Assembly: GCF_020091405.1 (NCBI RefSeq)
Contig: NZ_CP081903.1
Location: forward strand, 5,084,501 to 5,148,500
From: Bacteroides cellulosilyticus
GTDB taxonomy: Bacteria; Bacteroidota; Bacteroidia; Bacteroidales; Bacteroidaceae
Direction of reading: 5' to 3'
Length of the DNA: 64,000 nucleotides
The notes below the pieces were generated by a model. It saw nothing but the letters and a program-made list of their open reading frames with translations, searched no databases and had not been told where the DNA came from. The first letter of the stretch is position 1. Each line of letters begins with the position of its first letter. Positions 8,759-18,370 of this stretch are shown here, one piece after another. A program made the position numbers and the translations under genes.

Positions 8759-10195
8759 TTAGAATTTCTTTCGTACTTTCAGTTGGCAACCCAGATTGTC
8801 GCCATATATCTCTCCTATGTCGAAAGCAACGGAAGCATTGAACTGCCATCCCTTCCATTTTCGGGGAGAATAGAAAACTGATGCAAAAGTAGAAAAATTT
8901 TCTAATATATTGGGTATAGGTTTGAAAGGAGTTCCCCAAGTTTTATTATATGATAGTTTTGCGAGGTATGTCCATTCGTTGCTGATGTCTCCGCTCCAAC
9001 CTAAATGTAAGGCTCGGATGCGGTTGTATTTGAAACTCATGTCACCGTCTTTGTTATAAATGGGAGAAGCGATCAATGGGTTAGCCATAGTCATTCCCCA
9101 GTGTACCCAGCCGGGATACCACTCGTTGTTATAATAATCGTCTGCACCTCCCGTTTTCTCTACTACGGTGAAATCCACTCCATGCATAGGGCCGCTTTGG
9201 TTGGTAGTCTGATAATATTCCAGCACAAAGCCATTGATGGCTTGCCGGTGGTTGGATTTATATTCAATTCCCCATAACCCATCAAAACCATTTAATTTCC
9301 CCATTCCACTGAAATCATCGTAATAATTTTCCAGATAGGCACTTATGGAAAAGTCGTCGTGACGGTAGGTCATACGGATATGCTCGCTCCCCATGAAATT
9401 GCCTTGGTAAGCTATTTGTTCTCCCTCTGGACTACTGTCATCTCCACGGCTGGGGATGAATACTTTGAAATAATCTTTCCAACTATTTCCTAAATCTCCT
9501 ACATCCATTCCGGCACTTTTATAACCGCCAAACTGTACATCCAGACTCATGCCTACATCCAGTTGCCATTTCCCTTGCGGCACACCGATGCGAAGGAAGC
9601 CGCTTTTGTGGTGATACTTAATGCTTTTGGTATACCAGTAATCCTCTCCTACCTGTTTCTTTTGATAATTGTTGTCAGTAAACCATCCGTACGAAATCTC
9701 CGCTTTTAAAGCGAGGCGTGGTAATACTTGCACATATTCGGGGAGTCCTATCCATACTTGCGGAATGGGTCTTGCATTGCCCGACCAGGTTAATCCGCCA
9801 CTACTCAATTGTTGATTTAATAATGGAGAGTCAATTTCTTTACTGCCAATAAGTAAACCTATCCATTTGTACCGTATATCCGCATAGCCTTGTTGCAACA
9901 CAAAGGTAGATGTAAAACCGGAAGCTACTGCCATATCCAAGCCACCTTCAAGACGCCAATTACGAAGTGTATCCGTATAAAAAGCTCCTCCTCTCAGGTA
10001 AGTATTATTGTCGATTGAGGAAAAACCATGTTGGTTGCTTACTTGCCATAGAGGAGTATTCTCGCCTGTGTGGACGGAGGCACCATATTCTACAAAAGAA
10101 GATAAATTTTGCCGTTTCCACCCATTTTGCGCCTTTACTGACGATCCGGTAGTAAAGCAAAATAGAATGGCAAGAATATGACAGACTGTACGCAT
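8759..10195 (-). CDS. Capsule assembly Wzi-family outer membrane protein
   Basis: A 478-residue protein with a signal peptide (cleaved near SVKAQ) followed by alternating beta-strand segments of an outer-membrane barrel. The start of the mature chain (SSFVEYGASVHTGENTPLWQVSNQHG) and the ILGSK/LLIGSKEIDSPLLNQQLSSGGLTWSGN-type block are what Bacteroides Wzi-like proteins show. Wzi-type barrels help hold or organise exported polysaccharide at the cell surface. It lies between the initiating transferase gene and rfbC with gaps of only 4 bp. The family call rests on pattern recognition of these blocks. Confidence 0.75.
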   Translation of the reverse strand: MRTVCHILAILFCFTTGSSVKAQNGWKRQNLSSFVEYGASVHTGENTPLWQVSNQHGFSSIDNNTYLRGGAFYTDTLRNWRLEGGLDMAVASGFTSTFVLQQGYADIRYKWIGLLIGSKEIDSPLLNQQLSSGGLTWSGNARPIPQVWIGLPEYVQVLPRLALKAEISYGWFTDNNYQKKQVGEDYWYTKSIKYHHKSGFLRIGVPQGKWQLDVGMSLDVQFGGYKSAGMDVGDLGNSWKDYFKVFIPSRGDDSSPEGEQIAYQGNFMGSEHIRMTYRHDDFSISAYLENYYDDFSGMGKLNGFDGLWGIEYKSNHRQAINGFVLEYYQTTNQSGPMHGVDFTVVEKTGGADDYYNNEWYPGWVHWGMTMANPLIASPIYNKDGDMSFKYNRIRALHLGWSGDISNEWTYLAKLSYNKTWGTPFKPIPNILENFSTFASVFYSPRKWKGWQFNASVAFDIGEIYGDNLGCQLKVRKKF

Positions 10196-10199
10196 AGGC

Positions 10200-10820
10200 T
10201 TATCGAAATATAATTTTCAGAGTGTTGAGCATGATTTTCAGATCCAGTGCAAATGACCAATGTTCAATATACCAAATATCATATTCCACTCTTTTTTTCA
10301 TTTTATCCAATTTCTCCGTTTCTCCACGCAGATTATGTATCTGCGCCCAACCGGTTATCCCCGGTTTCACTAGCAATCTCTTGTTATAGTCAGGAATGAT
10401 GCCGCAATATTGTTCTGTATGTATCAGCATATGAGGCCGGGGACCTACTATCGACATATCTCCAATAAGCACGTTCCAGAACTGAGGTAATTCATCAATG
10501 CTGGTGGTGCGTAGAAAACGTCCGAGTGGAGTGATGCGGGGATCGTCATGATATGCTTGCTGTGTATCAGATTCTCCATTGGGTAGCATGGAACGGAATT
10601 TATAACAGAGAAATACTTTTCCGGATTGCCCATTCCGCTTTTGAGAAAATATAATCTTGCCTGGCATCTTTATCTTAATACAACATCCTATGAGGATATA
10701 TGCCCATGGATATATTAATAATAGGACTATTGAAGCGAATACAATATCAAATGTTCGTTTAAAGATTCGATTGTATTTTCGTTGTAGCGGAAAATGATAT
10801 GATAGGTAATGCATATTCAT
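10200..10820 (-). CDS. Initiating sugar-phosphate transferase (polyprenyl-phosphate glycosyl-1-phosphate transferase)
   Basis: A 206-residue monotopic phosphoglycosyl transferase containing the catalytic domain but not the long multi-spanning N-terminus of WcaJ/WbaP. It has RTFDIVFAS before one membrane segment (about residues 27-48), then KFRSM, DPRITPLGRFLRTTSIDELPQ, MSIVGPRPH and KPGITGWAQI, all diagnostic. It moves a sugar-1-phosphate from a nucleotide sugar to undecaprenyl phosphate at the inner face of the membrane, the first step of repeat-unit synthesis. The sugar (glucose, galactose or an N-acetylated sugar) cannot be read from the sequence. Confidence 0.92.
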   Translation of the reverse strand: MNMHYLSYHFPLQRKYNRIFKRTFDIVFASIVLLLIYPWAYILIGCCIKIKMPGKIIFSQKRNGQSGKVFLCYKFRSMLPNGESDTQQAYHDDPRITPLGRFLRTTSIDELPQFWNVLIGDMSIVGPRPHMLIHTEQYCGIIPDYNKRLLVKPGITGWAQIHNLRGETEKLDKMKKRVEYDIWYIEHWSFALDLKIMLNTLKIIFR

Positions 10821-10876
10821 ATAAAATATTACAATTCTTTTGATTAAAAGAACGGTAAATCTGGTTCTATATTGCT

Positions 10877-11974
10877 TTAGATAATCAAAGAATTATAAAT
10901 TTCTTTAGTCTGCCGGGCAATATGGTGCCAGTCATATGATGAAAGATCATAAGTAATCCGTTCTGCCTGAATACTTTCTAGTTTCTTTTCTAATGTTTGC
11001 TGCAAGCTGGCAAGATTACCATTTTTGAAGTAACATTCATCCGGCAATCCTATTTCCTTGTTGGCAGGTATATCGCTTGCAAGTATAGGGCATCCATAAC
11101 TCATAGCTTCGAGCAATGCGATTGGCAATCCTTCGTGAGTCGACGGTAATACAAATATCCGGGCATATGCATATAATTGTGCTAATTTATCTCCTTTTAT
11201 AAAGCCGGTCAAAAGTATATTCTCCTCTCTTTGGCATATCCCCTTTAATTTTTGGGCATATTCATCCTGATGATCGGCATCACCGGCTATTACTAACTTT
11301 ACGGAGGACGGAGACTGTTCTTTGAATGCTTCAACCAGCTTGTCGAATCCTTTTTCTTTTACCAGACGACCAACAGCCAGAATATAAGAGTATTCGGTTA
11401 ACCCCAGACTGTGAAGATAGCCTGTATCAGATATCCCGGAGCTTACATTGACTCCGTTATGTATTAGAGTGATATTGTTTTTCGATGGATACCGTTGCTG
11501 TATCATATTCCGTATATGCTCTGAAATCACGATCACATGGTTTGCATAGCGTACGCCAGCCTTTTCTCCTATCCGAAGTATCCATTTGGCAAATGCTCCC
11601 CATTTTTCCCGGTCATAATCCGGACCATGATGTGTTACTACCGCTTTCATTCCTAACATACGTACGATAGGGGCCATCAGAGCCGGGCCTACTGCATGAA
11701 TGTGTACTATGTCCGCTCCCACTTTCCGGGCATACAATACAGCCAGAAACGTATGTAAGAAAGCTTCCAGATGCTTGTTTCGAGGCACTTTTATGTCTTT
11801 TATTGTAACTTGTTTATAGCTTTTTACAGCATGGTCTGCTGCATAGCCGAGACGACGAACCACAATCACTTCATGTTGTTCATCTACGATTAAAGGATAT
11901 AGTTCTTCGCAATGGGTTTCTACTCCTCCTTGTATGCCGGGAATACCTCTGGTACCTGTAACTACGATTTTCAT
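10877..11974 (-). CDS. GT4-type glycosyltransferase
   Basis: A 365-residue GT-B fold glycosyltransferase. The N-terminus MKIVVTGTRGIPGIQGGVETH is the rhamnosyltransferase-like (DUF1972-type) opening with the acceptor-binding glycine-rich loop. The C-terminal domain has LAVGRLVKEKGFDKLVEAF, LVIAGD and the nucleotide-sugar motif E-x7-E in THEGLPIALLEAMSYG. It adds one sugar to the lipid-linked repeat unit in the cytoplasm. It starts 3 bp after the radical SAM gene. The donor is unknown; rhamnose would fit rfbC but is not shown. Confidence 0.88.
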   Translation of the reverse strand: MKIVVTGTRGIPGIQGGVETHCEELYPLIVDEQHEVIVVRRLGYAADHAVKSYKQVTIKDIKVPRNKHLEAFLHTFLAVLYARKVGADIVHIHAVGPALMAPIVRMLGMKAVVTHHGPDYDREKWGAFAKWILRIGEKAGVRYANHVIVISEHIRNMIQQRYPSKNNITLIHNGVNVSSGISDTGYLHSLGLTEYSYILAVGRLVKEKGFDKLVEAFKEQSPSSVKLVIAGDADHQDEYAQKLKGICQREENILLTGFIKGDKLAQLYAYARIFVLPSTHEGLPIALLEAMSYGCPILASDIPANKEIGLPDECYFKNGNLASLQQTLEKKLESIQAERITYDLSSYDWHHIARQTKEIYNSLII

Positions 11975-11977
11975 GTT

Positions 11978-12991
11978 TTAGCCTTTCAGATTTATAGGAT
12001 GTCCCATTGCGGACTGCATTTTTTGATGTAACACCCACCGTAATGGGATGGCAATATATTTCTTCATTACCGGAGCGGCGGTGCCTACCATCCAGCAATT
12101 CTTGGGACATTTACGTACGTGGGCTCTGACACGCTCGGCCTGTTCACTTCTCCATAAGTCCTGAAAAGAAGACATTGTGCGGATGTTTCCCATGCTTTCT
12201 TTCCAGTATTTACTTTCCAACCCATTGCATGGATACACATCGCCATAAGGAGCTACAAAGAAGTTTACCAGTCCGGCTTCACAAGGAAGCAAACGTGGTT
12301 TTCCTTGTATATAGTTTATTAATCCCCAATTGAAGTAAGCGCGAAACCAAGCTTTGGGATGCTTCTCTCTCAATTGCCATTCAATTAATTTGCCGAAGTT
12401 GCTACAAACTTCTTCCTTATTGGTGAAAGTATTATCTGTTTTGTGGAAGTAATACGAATTATGCAAAGCAGCAGTTGCAAATTCCATACCGAGTGAACGT
12501 GACAAACGATAGAGAGAAAGCATATCAGTCGAATTAGAATTGGAAACCGTAATGCCGAAGCCTATATCTTTGATACCCATTTCTTTTAATCGCAATAAAG
12601 TACGTATTCCTCTATCAAATCCACCTTGACGTCCTCTAAGTTCATCATTCTTTTGAGATAATCCCTCGATGCTGATGCGTATTCCTATATTGGGAAACTT
12701 CTCAGCCAAATGAATGATGCGTTCTTCATACCATCCTGAAGTTGAAATAACAACACGGGGAGACTTGCGGAATGCTACTTCCACTATTTCCTCCAAATCT
12801 TCCCGGATGAACGGCTCCCCGCCGGTTATATTGATGAATTTCACTTTAGGTAGTTTCTCTATCTCTGCAGGGGTAATCTCCTTATCTTTATCGGTCGGAT
12901 TTTGCCAGATATTACACATTTGGCACTGCATAGGGCAGCGGTACGTGACGATAATACACATATCAGTAGGTGAATTTATAGCAGATTTCAT
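11978..12991 (-). CDS. Radical SAM / SPASM-type protein in the polysaccharide operon
   Basis: A 337-residue protein with the radical SAM cluster motif C19-x3-C23-x2-C26 (YRCPMQCQMC), the GGEPF motif (NITGGEPFIRED) and RISIEG in the beta-barrel. A cysteine-rich C-terminus follows (CEAG, GDVYPCNG, CPKNCW) resembling a SPASM or twitch domain that binds an auxiliary Fe-S cluster. Such proteins make radical modifications of peptides, sugars or small molecules using S-adenosylmethionine. It lies between two glycosyltransferases with short gaps, so a role in modifying a sugar or aglycone substituent is plausible, but its substrate cannot be deduced. Confidence 0.85.
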   Translation of the reverse strand: MKSAINSPTDMCIIVTYRCPMQCQMCNIWQNPTDKDKEITPAEIEKLPKVKFINITGGEPFIREDLEEIVEVAFRKSPRVVISTSGWYEERIIHLAEKFPNIGIRISIEGLSQKNDELRGRQGGFDRGIRTLLRLKEMGIKDIGFGITVSNSNSTDMLSLYRLSRSLGMEFATAALHNSYYFHKTDNTFTNKEEVCSNFGKLIEWQLREKHPKAWFRAYFNWGLINYIQGKPRLLPCEAGLVNFFVAPYGDVYPCNGLESKYWKESMGNIRTMSSFQDLWRSEQAERVRAHVRKCPKNCWMVGTAAPVMKKYIAIPLRWVLHQKMQSAMGHPINLKG

Positions 12992-13022
12992 ATATGCAGT
13001 TTATTTATAAAAATATTATTTT

Positions 13023-14219
13023 TCATCCTTGTCTTACTATTTCAAGCCACTTTTGATAATAATGTTCGCTAGAGAAGCGTTGCAATGCAGCAGTGGATAA
13101 TTCATTTCGATCGGCAGAAACAACGGTATTGAACATTTTAGTAATTAGTGAAGGTAATTCTTTGTCTTGGGTGAAGAGGCAATTGAAACTGCTGATTTCT
13201 AATAATTCCGGTATGCCACCAATATTTCGTCCTAACACAGGAGTACCACAACACATGGATTCTATTACACCTAGTGGATTATTCTCATACGATATAGAAG
13301 GAATGACAGTAAAAGATACTTTTTTAAAAAGTTCAATAGTATCCTTTGTTCCCAAATGTCCAAGAAAGATTATATTATTTGCAGTATATTTTTTCTTCAA
13401 TTCAGCTTCTAAAGGGCCGCTGCCGGCAATATATAGTTTATAAGGTAAACGAGAAGCAGCCTTTAAAAGTGACTCAACACCTTTTTCTTGTGAAAGTCGT
13501 CCTATATATGCGTATGCTTCTTCCCGTATGGGGTTGGGGGTATTTATTATATATTGCACTTGTTCTTCTCCAATGAAGTTACTAATGACCTGTAGTTTAG
13601 TGGCCGGATATCCTCCTTGCTGCATTTTTTCCGCCATGAACTGACTAGGACAGATAAAACTATTTGTCCATAATGAAAGCTTATTCTTATTCCAGTTCAT
13701 GGCTTCCCCCCAAGCCAATATGCTTGCCGGAAAACTGTTCTTCATGCATTTACGGAGTACTACGTGCTTTTTATCCGTAAAACATGCTTCACAGGTATTT
13801 CCCTTGCAAAGACAGCTGTATGAAGGACAGATCAGTTTATAGTCATGGAGTGTCCAGATTACTTTGACTCCTCTTTGATATGCCAGTTTCGCAACTATAG
13901 GTGAAAGATACGAATGAATATTATTCAGGTGCACAACGTCAGGCTGAAATTCATCTAAAAGTTTTTTGAAGTTTTGCGCTACTCCTATCCCCCATATAAT
14001 GCGGTTGGCAGCTTTTATTTTTCCTTGTAGATCCTTCGCAGAGAAACTTATCTCTTCGGCAAAATATTTATTTTCCTCACATACTATATTTTGTGAATAA
14101 CTCATTGCGTAGAAACACACGTCATGGCCTGCATTACGTAATAATTGCTTTAAATTTAGGGAGTGGGTGCAGTCACCTCCCCGAAGGTATAGGAACTTAT
14201 TTACAATGAGAATTCTCAT
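13023..14219 (-). CDS. GT4-type glycosyltransferase with Cys-rich insertion
   Basis: A 398-residue GT-B enzyme starting MRILIVNKFLYLRGGDCTHS. The ATG at 14219 is chosen rather than an upstream TTG-type extension because it lies 2 bp after the stop of the preceding gene and yields the normal GT4 N-terminus. The N-terminal domain has the cysteine-rich CPSYSCLCKGNTCEAC segment seen in a subgroup of Bacteroidetes GT4 enzymes. The C-terminal domain has YIGRLSQEKGVESLL and the E-x7-E-like NNPLGVIESMCCGTPVLG. It should add a sugar to the lipid-linked repeat. Donor and acceptor unknown. Confidence 0.87.
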   Translation of the reverse strand: MRILIVNKFLYLRGGDCTHSLNLKQLLRNAGHDVCFYAMSYSQNIVCEENKYFAEEISFSAKDLQGKIKAANRIIWGIGVAQNFKKLLDEFQPDVVHLNNIHSYLSPIVAKLAYQRGVKVIWTLHDYKLICPSYSCLCKGNTCEACFTDKKHVVLRKCMKNSFPASILAWGEAMNWNKNKLSLWTNSFICPSQFMAEKMQQGGYPATKLQVISNFIGEEQVQYIINTPNPIREEAYAYIGRLSQEKGVESLLKAASRLPYKLYIAGSGPLEAELKKKYTANNIIFLGHLGTKDTIELFKKVSFTVIPSISYENNPLGVIESMCCGTPVLGRNIGGIPELLEISSFNCLFTQDKELPSLITKMFNTVVSADRNELSTAALQRFSSEHYYQKWLEIVRQG

Positions 14220-14221
14220 AG

Positions 14222-15331
14222 TTATTTTATATTGAATTGTTTTATGAATTTGTTGGGAAGTTCCGATAATAAGAGTTGTGAAGAATAGCGTGAGCAATTA
14301 TCCACATAATACCTATTATTCATCACTATTTCATACATATCTTCTTCTGTCCAATTATCTTTAGCTATTCCTAACTTATTCTGTGTTATCCATTCATGGC
14401 TATACGGGACCGTATTTGTAAGTACCGGAGTTCCTGCTACTATAGCTTCTCCTATAGACAACATATTTAGTTCTTTCCTGGAATTGCAAAGTAAACAAAC
14501 AGATTCGCTTAGATATTTACTCAATTCCCTTTGCGGGATTCTTCCCAAAAAGAAAACTTGATTACTCAGTTGGTTACTTTGGACATAGTCTTTCAGATTC
14601 TCAGATTCCTCCCCTTCTCCGATTATGTATAATGAATACTGTCTGTCAGAATATCGTTCTATGAATTTCTTATAGGAGATGATAATAGATATTACATCCT
14701 TATCTCTATCCAAATGGGCTATAACAATAAATGAAGCTTTCTTTTCTTTTTGGAAATGAAATACTTTTCCATCTACACCGTGATCTATAAAATTAGAAAA
14801 AACATTCAAACCAAACTGTTTTGTGAACTTTCCTGCTATAAGAGAACGGGGTATGACTCTTACCTTGCGCATAAATGCGCGTGCTACAAGGTGATACCAT
14901 ATCAAAGATGGCAATCTGAAGAATTTTCGATTATGATTGCCTGATTCTTGCCATATTAGAGTTTTATCAGGCACTAAGCATGCGGCAAATAAAGAATTAA
15001 ACGAAAAAATTTCGCTACTGATAATCATGTCAAATTGTCCTTTATGTTTCCTGATGAAGTGAATCAGTTGCGGATGAAAAGGCAGTACAGTTGGCAGGAA
15101 CAATTTAGGCAGCATAGAACGAAAATAAACTATTTCTATGGGAAAATCCTGCTGATAGGTTGGCTTATATTCTTCCGCAGCTATTAAAGTCACCTCATGC
15201 CCCTGATTAACAAACTCTATCCCCAGTTTTATAATCATGCAATCTTCAATAGAAGCTATCAGAGGGATAAATCTCCCTTTAGTTGTGGTACGGGGAGTAT
15301 ATAATATGGAATTCAGTAATAATATGCGCAT
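14222..15331 (-). CDS. GT4-type glycosyltransferase, divergent
   Basis: A 369-residue protein opening with MRILLLNSILYTPRTTTKGRF, a glycosyltransferase start. The C-terminal half resembles the GT4 nucleotide-binding domain: IAHLDRDKDVISIIISY, YIIGEGEE, VFFLGRIPQREL and ELNMLSIGEAIVAGTPVL. The usual second motif is weaker than in the two other GT4 proteins of this operon. It lies 1 bp after the membrane phosphatase-like gene and 2 bp before the next glycosyltransferase. Specificity unknown. Confidence 0.82.
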   Translation of the reverse strand: MRILLLNSILYTPRTTTKGRFIPLIASIEDCMIIKLGIEFVNQGHEVTLIAAEEYKPTYQQDFPIEIVYFRSMLPKLFLPTVLPFHPQLIHFIRKHKGQFDMIISSEIFSFNSLFAACLVPDKTLIWQESGNHNRKFFRLPSLIWYHLVARAFMRKVRVIPRSLIAGKFTKQFGLNVFSNFIDHGVDGKVFHFQKEKKASFIVIAHLDRDKDVISIIISYKKFIERYSDRQYSLYIIGEGEESENLKDYVQSNQLSNQVFFLGRIPQRELSKYLSESVCLLCNSRKELNMLSIGEAIVAGTPVLTNTVPYSHEWITQNKLGIAKDNWTEEDMYEIVMNNRYYVDNCSRYSSQLLLSELPNKFIKQFNIK

Positions 15332-15332
15332 G

Positions 15333-17069
15333 TTACTTCATTTTAAAATATCCTTTTGTTATAATCAAATCAGAAATATAACTTCTTCTTTCTTCTAATG
15401 GGAGTAATTGTATAGAGTCCTTACGAAAAATACTATGTCCCAAACCTTTCCACGGATAGTTATTAGCCCCCATTAAATCAAGTAAAGTCGGATAGATATC
15501 TATTTGTTCCATTTTAGAGGTGTAATTCAGCTTTTGTGAACCATTGAGTATAATCATTGCTATTTCTTTATCTTCAGGTAGAGTCTCTTTTCTATTTTCA
15601 ATTTGGTTCTTATCTATTTCGTTATGATCCGAAATAATTGCTATAAGTGATTTCTCATAGATTCCTGTTTCTTTTAATTCTTGAATAAATTTGCCAATAG
15701 CATTATCACAAAAATGGGCCTTTTCCAGAAAGTTTCTAATATCTTTGGTATACAATTTTGATTTAGAAATATTTGTAGAAGGAATCTCTAATTTATTATA
15801 AGGATAATGCATGCTAATTGTTACCAGCTGTGCGTAAAAAGGGAAATCGACATGTTTAATTTGATTGGCAGCTTTTTCTAACAAGATATGATCATTTATG
15901 TTTCCTGAAGTATTCATCATTGAACGACTATCATATAATTGTGTAAATCCATAAGATTTGAAAGCCGTTTCCTGATTCCAATATTTAGCATCATCACAAA
16001 CCATAGATAATGATTCATACCCTTTTAACGCTTTTGCCAAAGAAGGATATTCAGCCTCTCCAAATCGTACAGCCACCGCACCATTATTTATAGGTAACAG
16101 TCCTGTATTGTACATGAAATGTGCATCACTTGATCTACCACTTTTGACTTGAGGTTGTATATGTAAAGCAAAAATTGAATTATTTTCCTGGCAAAGTTGA
16201 TTTAAATGAGGGGTTACTTCTATACTATCCAGTTTAAAATTAATAAGCCATGAGTTAAGAGATTCAACTATTATTACAATTAAATTCTGTTTTTCTTTAA
16301 CAGCGTATTGATTATCTGTATATTTAAGCATGTATTTGCTCAAAAATGATTCTATTTCTTCTTTTTCTTTAATATCCAAACTACGTTTTTCTAATATGGT
16401 GTTTATAAATGAATGTATACAGAAGGGGACAAATCCATTAAAGTCAAAATACGATATGTAATTAACCGTATTAACATAGCGAATTCCTAAATGACAAGTC
16501 GTCCTATTTTGCATTTTTGAATAAAACACATATGCATTCATTAAATGTATAAGAATAGCAAAAAGTAAGATACTAATCGTATATATGACTCTTTTTTTAG
16601 AATTGACAGGTGTCTTTTTTATTGTATCCACAAAAAGAAACCAATAAAGAATGAATAAAAAGAATGGTGGCAAAATAAACAGAATATCTGTTAATTTCAT
16701 AGATGCTTTTATGCTATTCAACAACAAAGGGGAAATATTTTCAAATAGGAGAAAAGAGGAAAATGGCATCAGATCATCATAAGTACGATAATACCATAAT
16801 TGAGACAATCCCCAAAAAGAGAATAGGAAAACTATAATGCCAACATAATATATGCGTAACTTAGCAGGGAGTAACCAATAAGGTAGTAGTAGCAAGAGTG
16901 CGTCAACCATAGAACGAGCACTGTAGCTCAGCAATCCTAAATCCTTATCAAAGTGTAATAAAAGGTCATAGCGAAGATGCAATAGCTGTAAAGTTAGAGC
17001 TGCCATTGCTGCTATATAAAAAAGTTCATTAGGATATTTTTTCCAGCTGCTTAATCTATAATCTTTCAT
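15333..17069 (-). CDS. Membrane-anchored sulfatase/LTA-synthase-like transferase
   Basis: A 578-residue protein with about five membrane segments in the first 190 residues, then an extracytoplasmic alkaline-phosphatase-superfamily domain. Visible signatures are the metal/N-terminal core VIIVESLNSW, GRSSDAHFMYNTGLLP, a conserved ISMHYPYN, and the metal site IAIISDHNE. The layout is that of lipoteichoic acid synthases and phosphoglycerol/phosphoethanolamine transferases. The nucleophile position, a threonine in the LTA synthase motif, aligns to Ser313 here. It probably decorates the polysaccharide or a lipid with a phospho-substituent. Sequence is AT-richer than its neighbours. Confidence 0.75.
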   Translation of the reverse strand: MKDYRLSSWKKYPNELFYIAAMAALTLQLLHLRYDLLLHFDKDLGLLSYSARSMVDALLLLLPYWLLPAKLRIYYVGIIVFLFSFWGLSQLWYYRTYDDLMPFSSFLLFENISPLLLNSIKASMKLTDILFILPPFFLFILYWFLFVDTIKKTPVNSKKRVIYTISILLFAILIHLMNAYVFYSKMQNRTTCHLGIRYVNTVNYISYFDFNGFVPFCIHSFINTILEKRSLDIKEKEEIESFLSKYMLKYTDNQYAVKEKQNLIVIIVESLNSWLINFKLDSIEVTPHLNQLCQENNSIFALHIQPQVKSGRSSDAHFMYNTGLLPINNGAVAVRFGEAEYPSLAKALKGYESLSMVCDDAKYWNQETAFKSYGFTQLYDSRSMMNTSGNINDHILLEKAANQIKHVDFPFYAQLVTISMHYPYNKLEIPSTNISKSKLYTKDIRNFLEKAHFCDNAIGKFIQELKETGIYEKSLIAIISDHNEIDKNQIENRKETLPEDKEIAMIILNGSQKLNYTSKMEQIDIYPTLLDLMGANNYPWKGLGHSIFRKDSIQLLPLEERRSYISDLIITKGYFKMK

Positions 17070-17077
17070 TTTTATCT

Positions 17078-18370
17078 TTATTTTCTGCGTTTTAAAAACG
17101 CCACAATACCTATCATAATTACAAATTCAATGAATAAGTACACAACGGCATATCCATGTTCCTTCCATGTCTCTATAGCAAAATAGTAACATATACATGA
17201 GAATAGGTTACTCAATGACATAATAATGATATAGATACGTATACGGCCTTCTGTAAAATATATTTTCATGCATGCCAAGCTGACGGCGGTAAAAGGCATT
17301 GCAAATGTCATTATACCGATAAGGGATGATAGCTTTTCCATGGCGGCATACGGCATTTTTCCTAATCCGAACAATTCCTCGGCAATAAAAGTACGTAACA
17401 GGAAGATAACCAAAGAAGTGCATATCGTAAACAGAAATAAACGTAAAGTTACCCGCAAAGTGACATGATACATTTCTTCCTTTTTACCGTGGCTGTATAG
17501 ATTGTTGAGCTTTATTTGAAGAACAGAAGTTATTTGCTGTATGAGTGCTAACGGAGCTTGGATAAACTTCTGTGCATAATTGATGACAGTTATTATTCCC
17601 GGCTGATATTGGGACAATAGATACATGGGAAAAGTGGATGCAAAAATAATGATTCCCTGATTAACAGCCAGCCCGGTTAACGCTTTGCTTTGTGAACGGA
17701 CAAGAGCGAATTTTACTAACGAGAATTGCCATCTCAGCTTTTTCTTCATAAACCAAAGCAACAAGATAATATTCAGTAAGCATGCACAACAGCTACTATA
17801 CATCACGATTGAAACATCTGCTTTTTGGCCTAATAAGATAAGTGCAACAATGCCACTAAAGTTTATCATGAAATTACACGAAAGTCCCAATGTAAAATAC
17901 TTGAATGAAACCAATATTTCACTTACATAGAGATTTACTATGATAAGGAGAGTCAGTGGGAAAAACAAGTAATATACTGAGATGTGACTACGTATATCTT
18001 GGGTGGGGAAATTCATAATCCATTCTGGTGCCTGTTTGCCTCCAATTATGCAGAATAGAAGTAATGCACCTGCTGCCAGTAATAAGAATGTGTAAAGAAA
18101 TGAATTGTGAAATTGCATTTCAGCTCTTGATGACTCATTATAGCGCAGGAACATAGCTTTAGGAATTAAAATAGATGTATTGAGTGTTTGCACTAGTCCA
18201 CCTACTAAAATAGCTATATTAAATAAATAAAAATAAATATCTGTTCCTGTATTTGCCCCCAGATAGTAAGCAATTAGAAGCTGCATGACAAAAGCTGTCA
18301 GTTTACTTCCGATGCTGAAAGCGGAAGAATATACGGCTCCTTTTTTATATGTTCCAATTTTCAGCTTCAT
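17078..18370 (-). CDS. Polysaccharide flippase, MurJ/Wzx-like (MOP superfamily)
   Basis: A 430-residue integral membrane protein with about 12 hydrophobic segments. The N-terminal portion (GAVYSSAFSIGSKLTAFVMQLLIAYYLGANTGTDIYFY) is the MurJ/MviN-like opening, and the GIITVINYAQKFIQAPLALIQQ segment is the family's central block. It would flip the lipid-linked repeat unit from the cytoplasmic to the periplasmic side of the inner membrane. Its ATG overlaps the polymerase stop by 4 bp, indicating translational coupling. The essential MurJ of peptidoglycan synthesis is a formal alternative but the context favours Wzx function. Confidence 0.82.
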   Translation of the reverse strand: MKLKIGTYKKGAVYSSAFSIGSKLTAFVMQLLIAYYLGANTGTDIYFYLFNIAILVGGLVQTLNTSILIPKAMFLRYNESSRAEMQFHNSFLYTFLLLAAGALLLFCIIGGKQAPEWIMNFPTQDIRSHISVYYLFFPLTLLIIVNLYVSEILVSFKYFTLGLSCNFMINFSGIVALILLGQKADVSIVMYSSCCACLLNIILLLWFMKKKLRWQFSLVKFALVRSQSKALTGLAVNQGIIIFASTFPMYLLSQYQPGIITVINYAQKFIQAPLALIQQITSVLQIKLNNLYSHGKKEEMYHVTLRVTLRLFLFTICTSLVIFLLRTFIAEELFGLGKMPYAAMEKLSSLIGIMTFAMPFTAVSLACMKIYFTEGRIRIYIIIMSLSNLFSCICYYFAIETWKEHGYAVVYLFIEFVIMIGIVAFLKRRK

